Of a DNA stretch of 64,000 nucleotides, positions 57,504-64,000 are shown piece after piece. Below the pieces are notes generated by a model that searched no databases, had not been told where the DNA came from, and saw only the letters and a list, made by a program, of their open reading frames with translations. Made by a program: the position numbers and the translations under genes. Positions within the stretch are counted from its first letter, which is position 1. Every line of letters starts with the position of its first letter. The DNA comes from Saccharopolyspora endophytica (GTDB taxonomy: Bacteria > Actinomycetota > Actinomycetes > Mycobacteriales > Pseudonocardiaceae), in contig NZ_JAGPXE010000009.1 of NCBI RefSeq assembly GCF_018070075.1, forward strand, positions 1 through 64,000. Direction: 5' to 3'.

Positions 57504-58453
57504 CGGCGCAACCACGCGAGCAGCTCGGGACGGATCTCGCCGTAGCCCTTGTAGTCGGCCATCTCGTCGGGCAGTTCGGCGAGCACGGCCGCGAACTGCT
57601 CGCGCCAGGCCGGGACCAGCACCAGCTCCCGCATCGGAAGCAGGTGGGTGCGGATCAGGAACATGATCGAACCCGACATCGGCAGCCGGATCAGGTGCTG
57701 GACCTCCACCCGCAGGTGCAGGTCGTCGCCGATGTCGGACAGCCGGCCGCGCTCGGCGCCCCACTCGTCGTAGGTCTCCAGCGAGGCGTCCAGCCGGTGT
57801 CCGACGGTCGAGCTCCAGTTCAGCCGCCGGTAGCAATCGCCCGGCTGCGTGCCGAGCAGGAACCGCTCGGCTCGCGGGATCGCGCCGTCGGCGAAGTCCC
57901 GCGGAACGGGGCCGTGCAGTTCGGTGAACGACATCCCGAGCACGAACCGGATCGACCAGTTCGACGCGAAGGTCACCACCCCGGCATCGGCGAACAGCCG
58001 TCCCTCGCGCTCGTCGAGCAGCACGATGTCGTCGGGCACCTGGGAGGCCGCGAACCGCAGCGGCGGCTCGCCCAGCGAGTCCTCGTCGCCGAAGCGGAAC
58101 CGCCGCGCAACACCGAGTCTCGCGTTCTCCCAGTGGAATGCGCGGTCACCGCAGGAGTTCAGCGCCATCGCCGGGTCGGTGGCGGCGGCTTCGGAGAGCA
58201 CGTGCAGCAGCGCGTCCCAGGACGCCGCCCGCATGTGCCCGAGCTCCACGTGCCGACCCGGGTCGCGGGCGAGGATCGCCGCGCGCTCGGCGAGTTCGGG
58301 CTCGTAGGCCTCGTTGAAGTCCAGGACCGCGCCACCCCACTCGCCGGCCGCCGTCCGGTGGACGCGGGGCGCGGGTTCGACGTTGACGCTGTAGCGGTAG
58401 CGGTCGCCCTCCAGCGGCCACGGGAACCGCCGGACTCGTGCTGGCAGGATCAC
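57500..58453 (-). CDS. Heme-dependent oxidative N-demethylase, alpha subunit (DUF3445)
   Basis: A 317-residue DUF3445-family protein, the heme-binding catalytic subunit of secondary-amine oxidative N-demethylases. Family landmarks: FPWPLEGDRYRYSVNVEPAP, FNEAYEPELAERAAILARDP, FASNWSIRFVLGMSFTELHG (substrate and heme pocket), RAERFLLGTQPGDCYRRLNW and LRVEVQHLIRLPMSGSIMFL, IRTHLLPM. GTG at 58453 with GGAGG 6-7 nt upstream. Coupled on both sides by GTGA/ATGA overlaps. Likely oxidises dimethylamine or another secondary amine. Confidence 0.85.
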   Translation of the reverse strand: MILPARVRRFPWPLEGDRYRYSVNVEPAPRVHRTAAGEWGGAVLDFNEAYEPELAERAAILARDPGRHVELGHMRAASWDALLHVLSEAAATDPAMALNSCGDRAFHWENARLGVARRFRFGDEDSLGEPPLRFAASQVPDDIVLLDEREGRLFADAGVVTFASNWSIRFVLGMSFTELHGPVPRDFADGAIPRAERFLLGTQPGDCYRRLNWSSTVGHRLDASLETYDEWGAERGRLSDIGDDLHLRVEVQHLIRLPMSGSIMFLIRTHLLPMRELVLVPAWREQFAAVLAELPDEMADYKGYGEIRPELLAWLRR

Positions 58454-58968
58454 CGGAACGCCTCCACGTCGGCGCGAAAACCCAGGTACGAACCGCGGAA
58501 CCGGGACACGTGGGAGTAGATGTGCAGCAGCTGACCGCACCCGCCGCAGGCCGTGCGCTCCCCCGCCGACGCCGTCACCTCGGTGTCGGCGGCGCAGTGC
58601 GCGCAGTGCACCACCACCCGCTCCCGGCTGGTGACCTGGCAGCGGATCTCCTCGTCCACGGCACCGGCCGAGAGCGCCTGCGAGCGCAGCGCCAGCACGT
58701 CGGCTTCGGGTCCGGCCAGCATCAATCGCCACCCGACCCGCGCCTCCCGCAGCTGCGCGGCCAGGGCTTCGGCGGCGGACGCGACGTCGTCCGCCCGCGA
58801 CGTCCACACTGGACGGTCGATCGAGCGGACCCAGCCGCGGGTGATCTCCCGCGCCTCGTCGCCGATCCCGAGGACCGCGAAGCACCGGCCCGACGGGTCG
58901 ACCTCGACCCGCTCCGGCCACGCGGGCAGGCTGGTGCGCGCACCGGCCGCCATCCGCTCGTCGGTCAT
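58450..58968 (-). CDS. Dimethylamine monooxygenase DmmA-like small subunit
   Basis: A 172-residue protein: RSIDRPVWTSRADDVASAAE, GWRLMLAGPEADVLALRSQA and a C-terminal zinc- or iron-type cluster CAHCAADTEV and CGGCGQLLHIYSHVSRFRGS (two C-x-x-C pairs). Matches the DmmA-like small subunit found beside DUF3445 and PDR reductase genes. ATG at 58968 with GGAGGGGGTG just upstream. First gene of the N-demethylase operon. A dedicated folate/THF carrier gene was not seen. Confidence 0.75.
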   Translation of the reverse strand: MTDERMAAGARTSLPAWPERVEVDPSGRCFAVLGIGDEAREITRGWVRSIDRPVWTSRADDVASAAEALAAQLREARVGWRLMLAGPEADVLALRSQALSAGAVDEEIRCQVTSRERVVVHCAHCAADTEVTASAGERTACGGCGQLLHIYSHVSRFRGSYLGFRADVEAFR

Positions 58969-59037
58969 CGCACCCCCTCCCCCGAGTACACAAAGGCCGG
59001 GCGCGGGTGTCAATTACGCCCGGCCCAGGTCACGGCA

Positions 59038-61140
59038 TCACTGCACGGCCCAGTACCCGAACGACTTGTAGTCCGGGGACGGGCCGAACGAGGTCAGCGC
59101 GGCCAGGCGGACGGTCAGCTCGCTGCTGGTCACCAGGTGCGCCGGGATCGTGATGACGGTTTCCGACCAGCCCTTCGTCTCCGGCTTGAGCCAGTGCTTG
59201 CCGAGGTCGGTACCGTCGACCAGCACCCGCACGTCCCGCGCTCCGGTGTACAAGCCGGGCTTGGGACCGGCGGAGTCGTGCCGGGCGATGAGCCGGACCT
59301 CCTCGCCGGGGACCAGGTTGCGCAGCGTGAACTCCTCCTCGCCGACGATGTGCCTGGCGCTGTCGACGACCTCGCGTCCACCGGTTTCGAGCGTGCGGGC
59401 CTCGGTGAGCGGCTGGAAGCCCGCTCGCGAGGTGTGCACCTCGTGGTCGTGGTCGGCCTCCGAGGTCATCGACCCGACGTTGACGTGGTCGCGGATGGTG
59501 CCGCGGAACGGCCGCATCGGCACGTCACCGGTGTCGATCAGGCTCCAGTCGGCCTTGTACACCGTCATCACCGGCAGCGAGAGCACAGGCGCTCCCAGGA
59601 CGCCGGCGTCGGCGAGGTGTTCCAGCTGCACACCGTTGGGCATGCGGTCGTAGATGGCGATGTAGTCGGGGCGGTCGTCGGGCGACATCGCGCGCAGTTC
59701 CTCGTAGAGCGCGCCCATGCCGTGCAGCGCGGGCTTGGCGAGGCCGTTGGTCGTCAGTCCCACGAGGTCCACCGTCGGGTGTCCGCCCAGGTAGGCGGCG
59801 GCGCCGACGTCGTGCACGCCCAGCCGCGCGCCCTCCGGCAGGTTGCCCTTGGTCCAGGCGGCCAGGGCGACGACGCGCTCCCGGATGCCACCGGAGTCCT
59901 GCACGACGTTGTGCACCCAGGTCGGCACCGACAGGGCTGTGAACAGCCCGGCCACCGCCAGCAGCGCCACCGGGGCCTTGTCGCCCAGCCGCAGCCGCTT
60001 GCCGACCTCGACCAAGCCGATGACGGCGGCGAGCACGAACAGCGGCAGGAACGGCTGCAGGTAGCGGACCTGCTGCCACAGCGCGGTTCCCATCGTGGAG
60101 ATCGCGCCGAGCGCCAGCAGCGTTCCGATGCCGATCGTCCAGCCGACCCACCGCCGCGTCCCGCCGTCACGGACCAGCACGGCCACGCCGAGCGCGGCCA
60201 GCAGCAGCGCGCCGGGGAAGGCGAAGTCCTGCCGGTTGAGCCCGGCGAGGATCTCCATGAACGCCGAGAAGTTGTCGGCGGTCTTGCCCGCGAGCTCGCC
60301 GAGGCTCAGGTTCGGCATGCTCATGTGCGACTTGGCCTGCGAGCCGTTCGGCGAGGAGTGCCCGGTGGTGACCAGGTAGAACAGCAGCTGCGCGGCGATC
60401 ACGGCGAACGGCAGCGCGCACCAGGCGACCGAGGCGATCCGGGTGGCGAGGTTCCGGCCGCGTCGCGCGCTGAGGGCCATCATCAGCGGCGGCACCAGCA
60501 GCAGGAACACCAGGGCTTCCAGCCGGCACAGCGCGGCCAGCGACACCAGCACCGGGGTGAACCGGAAGGTCCCGCTCGGCGCCTCGCGGACCAGCATCAG
60601 CAGCGTCGCGACCAGCAGCAACGAGGTGATCGAGACCTCCATGCCGCTGGAGGCCCCCCACAGCAGCGGCCCGCTGAGCGCGACGAGCACGCCCGCCCAC
60701 ACCCCCGCGACGGGTCCGGCGACGCGTCGGCCCAGCAGCACCACGCCACCGGCGGTGAGCGCGTGGCAGACCACGCCGAACAGGACGGCGGCGGGCATCA
60801 GCAGTCCGCCGTGCATCCCGAGGAAGTGCAGCGCGCCCAGCACCACCACGTAGAGCAGGCTGCTGGCGCCGGTGCTGATCGGGTCGCCGTCGTTGTACCG
60901 CAGGAACTCGCCCTGCCCGATCTGCTTGCCGTACTGGAGGTGGATGTAGGTGTCGTCCAGCGGCGGGATGTAGTGGCCGCCGTTGTAGTGGACGTTCACC
61001 AGCACGAAGCTCAACCCGGCCAGCAGCGCCAGCAGCGGCACCGCCCACAGGGCGGTCCGGTCCGCGCGCCACCGCGGCGCGGGGATGTTCCCCCGTCGTG
61101 TCGGCTCGGATAACTCAGGTTCGACGAGGTCGTTCGTCAC
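59038..61140 (-). CDS. Large polytopic membrane glycosyltransferase-like protein
   Basis: A 700-residue membrane protein with about 10-12 helices (LWAVPLLALLAGLSFVLVNV; VVVLGALHFLGMHGGLLMPA and so on) and a large soluble C-terminal domain. NGGHYIPPLDDTYIHLQYGK with an acidic DD pair near the first extracellular loop is typical of GT-C type, dolichyl/polyprenyl-phosphate-dependent mannosyltransferases. GTG at 61140; the first upstream start has no ribosome site. Next to the mycofactocin genes but separated by 118 bp. Acceptor unknown, probably cell-envelope glycan. Confidence 0.72.
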   Translation of the reverse strand: MTNDLVEPELSEPTRRGNIPAPRWRADRTALWAVPLLALLAGLSFVLVNVHYNGGHYIPPLDDTYIHLQYGKQIGQGEFLRYNDGDPISTGASSLLYVVVLGALHFLGMHGGLLMPAAVLFGVVCHALTAGGVVLLGRRVAGPVAGVWAGVLVALSGPLLWGASSGMEVSITSLLLVATLLMLVREAPSGTFRFTPVLVSLAALCRLEALVFLLLVPPLMMALSARRGRNLATRIASVAWCALPFAVIAAQLLFYLVTTGHSSPNGSQAKSHMSMPNLSLGELAGKTADNFSAFMEILAGLNRQDFAFPGALLLAALGVAVLVRDGGTRRWVGWTIGIGTLLALGAISTMGTALWQQVRYLQPFLPLFVLAAVIGLVEVGKRLRLGDKAPVALLAVAGLFTALSVPTWVHNVVQDSGGIRERVVALAAWTKGNLPEGARLGVHDVGAAAYLGGHPTVDLVGLTTNGLAKPALHGMGALYEELRAMSPDDRPDYIAIYDRMPNGVQLEHLADAGVLGAPVLSLPVMTVYKADWSLIDTGDVPMRPFRGTIRDHVNVGSMTSEADHDHEVHTSRAGFQPLTEARTLETGGREVVDSARHIVGEEEFTLRNLVPGEEVRLIARHDSAGPKPGLYTGARDVRVLVDGTDLGKHWLKPETKGWSETVITIPAHLVTSSELTVRLAALTSFGPSPDYKSFGYWAVQ

Positions 61141-61258
61141 GCTCAACCCAACGGGTCCTTCCAGGAAAGTGTTTCGCGCCCTGCGCACCGGTCGGCGGGC
61201 CCGCGTGATCGACTATAGATGGGCGTTTTGGCCCGATTCACGGGGACATCCGGTCCGC

Positions 61259-61933
61259 TCAGCGCTCGGTGCTCGACGTCCAGGTGTCGACGGCGGCGAC
61301 GAGGCTTTCCGCCCAGGCGCGCAGGATTCGGCGGCCTTCGGATCCGCTGGCGCCGCGCGGGTCGCCGAGGACGCCGTTGTCGCTGACCGCGGCGGTGCCA
61401 CCCTCGCGAAGCCGGCCGATCAGCTCGTGCAGCGGTTCGGTGTTGCCGGGTTCGGCCCGTTCCCGGTGGACGGTGTGCGGCCGGAGGGCGAGCATCGCGG
61501 AGGTTTCGGTGCGTCCGGCGTGGCTGTCGTCGGCCGGTCCGGTCGGCGACCAGGCCAGCACCCGGCGGCCTTCGGAACGCAGCGTGCGCACCGCGTTGCG
61601 CACCGCAGCGGCGTTGCCGCCGTGGCAGGAGACGAGCACCACCCCGGCGAAGGCGTCGGCCGAGCGGCCGAGCTCGGTGAGCAGCAGTTCGGTGGCGGCC
61701 TGCCCGATGGACAGGGTGCCGGGGAACGCGGCGTGCTCCCCGCTGGAGCCGTAGGCCACGGCGGGCGCGACCACGACGGGCCGCTGCTCGGCGAGGCGAT
61801 CGCACAGCGCGACGGCGATGTCGGTGTCCACCGTGCACGGCAGGTGCGGGCCGTGCTGCTCGGTGGCGCCGACGGGGACGGCCAGCAGCCGGGGTTCGCG
61901 CAGCTCGGGCCAGGTGCTCTCGCCGAGGTTCAC
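61259..61933 (-). CDS. mftE: Mycofactocin system creatininase-family peptidase
   Basis: A 224-residue creatininase-family metallopeptidase: LLAVPVGATEQHGPHLPCTV (metal ligands), VVVAPAVAYGSSGEHAAFPG, GVVLVSCHGGNAAAVRNAVR and HAGRTETSAMLALRP. In mycofactocin maturation MftE cleaves the modified precursor to release a Val-Tyr-derived product. GTG at 61933 overlaps the glycosyltransferase stop by 4 nt, confirming co-transcription. Last gene of the local operon. Confidence 0.92.
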   Translation of the reverse strand: MNLGESTWPELREPRLLAVPVGATEQHGPHLPCTVDTDIAVALCDRLAEQRPVVVAPAVAYGSSGEHAAFPGTLSIGQAATELLLTELGRSADAFAGVVLVSCHGGNAAAVRNAVRTLRSEGRRVLAWSPTGPADDSHAGRTETSAMLALRPHTVHRERAEPGNTEPLHELIGRLREGGTAAVSDNGVLGDPRGASGSEGRRILRAWAESLVAAVDTWTSSTER

Positions 61934-63273
61934 GCCGAGTCCCCGTTGACCGGCACGCTGCTGCGCCCGCCCCGGTCGGTGAGCACCGGCCGCAGCGCGA
62001 TCGTGCTGCGCTCGCGCAGCGCCCCGCGCAGCACGCCGCAGCCGTAGGCGGCGTCGTCGGCGAGGCGGGCGAGGGTGTGCCGGATCGGGTCGAGCTCGCC
62101 CTTCTCGGCGAGGTGGCGAGCGGCGACGAGGGCCAGCACGACGCGTCCGCGCCGGGTGAGCAGCAGCGGCGGGATCGCCAGCGGCGCCCAGGACCGCCCG
62201 ATGGCGTCGCCGAGAAGCCTCGCCGCACCCAGGTTCCCGTGCGCGGCGAGCTTGATCGACTCATTAGCGGGGATGCCGAGCGCGCCGAGCTTGCGGGCGA
62301 GCAGGACGGCCGCCGCACCGGTGACGGCCAGCGCGAGCCTGGGTCGACCGAGGCCGATGAGCAGCCAGGTCAGCACGCTCCACAGTGAGATCCGCACGGG
62401 TGCGACGTGCTCGCCGTGGCGCCGTCCGAGCGGCCCGGCCGAGCAACCGTAGCCGTAGCGCTGCCGCAGCAGGGCGGGCCAGCTGGGACGCGGGGCGTGT
62501 TCGACGATCGCGGCGGGTTCGTAGCGGGCCTGGTGTCGGGCGGTGAGCCGCCACACGAGGTCGACGTCCTCGCCGAAGCGCATGGTCTCGTCGAAACCCC
62601 CTAGTTCGGCGAGGGTTTCGGTGCGCATCAGCAGCGCGGCGGTGGGGACGTAGCTGATGCGGCTGCCGGGCAGCACGGGTCCGGGTCGAGCGCCGAGGTC
62701 CAGCGGTGAGCGGGTCCGCTCGTAGCGCTCCAGCGCCGAACCACCCGCAACGCTGCGCACTCTCGGCGCCACCGCGGCCACCTCGGGTGCTGCGAAGTGG
62801 CGCAGCAGCGGGTCCAGCCAGCCGGCCCGCGGGAGGGTGTCGGCGTCGAGGAAGGCCACCAGCGGCGTCGTGACCAGCCGCCAGCCGGCGTTGCGGGCCG
62901 CGGCCGGGCCGCGTGCGGTGTCGTGGCGGACGGTGGCGCCGGGGATCGGCGTCGGGGAGCCGTCGTCGACGACGATGACGCGCAGGCCCTCCAGCGCCGC
63001 GAGCAGCGCGGTGGGTTTCTCGCCGCGGACGGGGATGACGACCGTGACGTCATCGGGCCCCAGGTTCGCCGCGTCGTGCTCGGGGTGCACCAGACCCGTG
63101 CGGACGAGCCGGTCCGCCAGCGATCTCCCACCGGTCACGGGTTTTCCCGCGAGCCAGTCGTCGAGGAGTGCGCCGCCGCGCGCGGTCAGCCGCATGATGC
63201 GGTACGGGGACCCGCCCGCGACGGTCCGCCCGTCATCCCAGCGCTGCAGGCTCGGATCGGCCACCAGTCTCAC
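61930..63273 (-). CDS. mftF: Mycofactocin glycosyltransferase
   Basis: A 447-residue family-2 glycosyltransferase: N-terminal region SPYRIMRLTARGGALLDDWL, GT-A core VTVVIPVRGEKPTALLAALE, VIVVDDGSPTPIPGATVRHD, VAFLDADTLPRAGWLDPLLR, GGFDETMRFGEDVDLVWRLT and two C-terminal membrane-associated segments (LWSVLTWLLIGLGRPRLALA). MftF attaches beta-1,4-glucose chains to premycofactocin. GTG at 63273 with GGAGG about 9 nt upstream and a 4-nt overlap with the SDR gene. Confidence 0.92.
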   Translation of the reverse strand: MRLVADPSLQRWDDGRTVAGGSPYRIMRLTARGGALLDDWLAGKPVTGGRSLADRLVRTGLVHPEHDAANLGPDDVTVVIPVRGEKPTALLAALEGLRVIVVDDGSPTPIPGATVRHDTARGPAAARNAGWRLVTTPLVAFLDADTLPRAGWLDPLLRHFAAPEVAAVAPRVRSVAGGSALERYERTRSPLDLGARPGPVLPGSRISYVPTAALLMRTETLAELGGFDETMRFGEDVDLVWRLTARHQARYEPAAIVEHAPRPSWPALLRQRYGYGCSAGPLGRRHGEHVAPVRISLWSVLTWLLIGLGRPRLALAVTGAAAVLLARKLGALGIPANESIKLAAHGNLGAARLLGDAIGRSWAPLAIPPLLLTRRGRVVLALVAARHLAEKGELDPIRHTLARLADDAAYGCGVLRGALRERSTIALRPVLTDRGGRSSVPVNGDSA

Positions 63274-64000
63274 GTCGTGAAGCCTCCGTCCGCGTGGACG
63301 ACGGTGCCGGTGATCGCCGAGGCGCGTTCGTCGCAGAGCCAGCACACGGCGGCGGCGACCTCCTCGGGTTCCAGCAGTCGTTCGACGACCTGGTGCCCGG
63401 CGAACTGCTCCACGTCGTCGAGGTCGTAGTAGGTGGCGGTGGCGGTGAGCATGTCGGTGCGTGTCGAGCCGGGCGACACCGCGGTGGCGTTGATGCCGGT
63501 TCCGCGCAGGTCGGTGGCCAATCCGCGGATCAGCCCGACCACCGCGTGCTTGGCCGCGTTGTACCCGGCCAGGTGGTAGAGGCCCCGGTGCGCGGCGGCC
63601 GAGGCCAGCGCGACGAACCGCCCGGCGCGGGGTTCGGGGCGGCGCAGCATCGCCGGGACCGCGGCGCGGGCGAGGTTGGACACGCCCCGGACGTCGATGT
63701 CGAAGAGCAGGTCCAGCTCGATGTCGGTGGTCTCCCACAGCGGCGATCCACCGGCCATCACCGCCGCCGCGGCGACGGCGGCGTCGAGCCCGCCGAACTC
63801 GGCCTCGGCGACCTGGACGGCTTCGGTCAGCGCGGCGGCGTCGCGGACGTCGGCGACCACCTCGCGCACCGACTCCGGGTGCTCGTCGGCAAGTCGGCGC
63901 AGCTCATCGCGGGTGCCGAGCGGGTAGGCCACGCCGGGCAGGTCGGCGCACACGTCGAGCGCGACGACCCGCCAGCCCTGATCGGCGAGTTGCCGCACGA
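63270..64000 (-). CDS. Mycofactocin-associated SDR (5' end truncated by window)
   Basis: At least 243 residues of a short-chain dehydrogenase of the mycofactocin-coupled type: VALDVCADLPGVAYPLGTRD, VADVRDAAALTEAVQVAEAE, FVALASAAAHRGLYHLAGYN, AAKHAVVGLIRGLATDLRGT and ITGTVVHADGGFTT. The glycine-rich nucleotide motif that should precede QGWRVVALDV lies beyond base 64000, so the gene continues off the right edge. It overlaps mftF by 4 nt. Such SDRs hold NAD(P) tightly and pass electrons to mycofactocin. Confidence 0.85.
   Translation of the reverse strand, partial: VRQLADQGWRVVALDVCADLPGVAYPLGTRDELRRLADEHPESVREVVADVRDAAALTEAVQVAEAEFGGLDAAVAAAAVMAGGSPLWETTDIELDLLFDIDVRGVSNLARAAVPAMLRRPEPRAGRFVALASAAAHRGLYHLAGYNAAKHAVVGLIRGLATDLRGTGINATAVSPGSTRTDMLTATATYYDLDDVEQFAGHQVVERLLEPEEVAAAVCWLCDERASAITGTVVHADGGFTT

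Noticed and set aside
58438..61113. 891-codon plus-strand frame over the glycosyltransferase gene
   Set aside because: Antisense of a membrane protein gene; His/Gln/Arg/Gly repeats without a domain.

Overview
The window is one contiguous piece of a high-GC actinobacterial chromosome. Frequent GTG/TTG starts, strong GGAGG-type ribosome sites, 4-nt ATGA/GTGA stop-start overlaps, XRE/DUF397 pairs, DUF574-type methyltransferases, a small MHPFHWVPA-type zinc protein, an ECF sigma factor and part of a mycofactocin locus all point to the Pseudonocardiaceae, probably Saccharopolyspora or a close relative. No rRNA, tRNA, cas gene or intact insertion sequence was seen; only the last 29 codons of an IS256-like transposase lie at the left edge.

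Layout. 0.2-3.4 kb: a polyol/sugar-acid dehydrogenase and MHS-type transporter, divergent from a GntR regulator across a 20-bp palindromic operator. 3.6-11.3 kb: a sugar or keto-sugar catabolic regulon (DUF6807, two Gfo/Idh/MocA oxidoreductases, MFS transporter, LacI repressor, DUF993 protein, xylose-isomerase-like TIM barrel) tied together by four near-identical LacI operators. 11.5-16.1 kb: a translationally coupled operon with an inositol-dehydrogenase-like enzyme, an IolE-like TIM barrel and a sugar ABC importer. 16.2-19.7 kb: a repeat array, an SDR, a Baeyer-Villiger-type monooxygenase and a membrane SNase/Excalibur protein. 19.9-25.3 kb: a second LacI regulator, an aldolase-SDR-hydrolase-cupin operon and a LysR regulator. 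25.4-29.5 kb: an MHS transporter divergent from a histidinol-dehydrogenase-like enzyme and a tandem SnoaL protein.

29.6-38.7 kb: a glutamate-decarboxylase-like enzyme, an ECF sigma factor with a zf-HC2 membrane partner, two XRE/DUF397 modules, a diguanylate cyclase and small zinc proteins. 38.7-46.8 kb: PAPS synthesis (CysD, CysN/C), divergent from SnoaL, DUF1214-like, SDR and sulfotransferase genes, with KstR-like operators between, then an FMN-dependent lactate-oxidase-family enzyme. 47-56 kb: a methyltransferase, a BlaI-type repressor, a Tat-exported GH2 enzyme, and an NmtR-like sensor divergent from a P1B-4 metal ATPase. 56.6-59 kb: a heme-dependent oxidative N-demethylase operon. 59-64 kb: a membrane glycosyltransferase and a mycofactocin block (SDR, mftF, mftE) running off the right edge.

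The most unusual features are not genes. First, three intergenic clusters (16.2, 32.3-32.6 and 56.1-56.5 kb) contain 22 copies of 16-nt imperfect hairpins of the form GATTWC-NNNN-GWAATC, nearly always spaced 24 bp apart, in two loop classes that are mixed in two of the three clusters. Second, a ~130-bp element occurs at 36.6 and 40.6 kb; its 16-bp stem differs between copies by three double compensatory changes while the ~52-nt loop is nearly constant. Both look like undescribed structured repeat families. Functional calls below come from motifs, gene order and start-site signals read directly from the sequence; substrates are inference.
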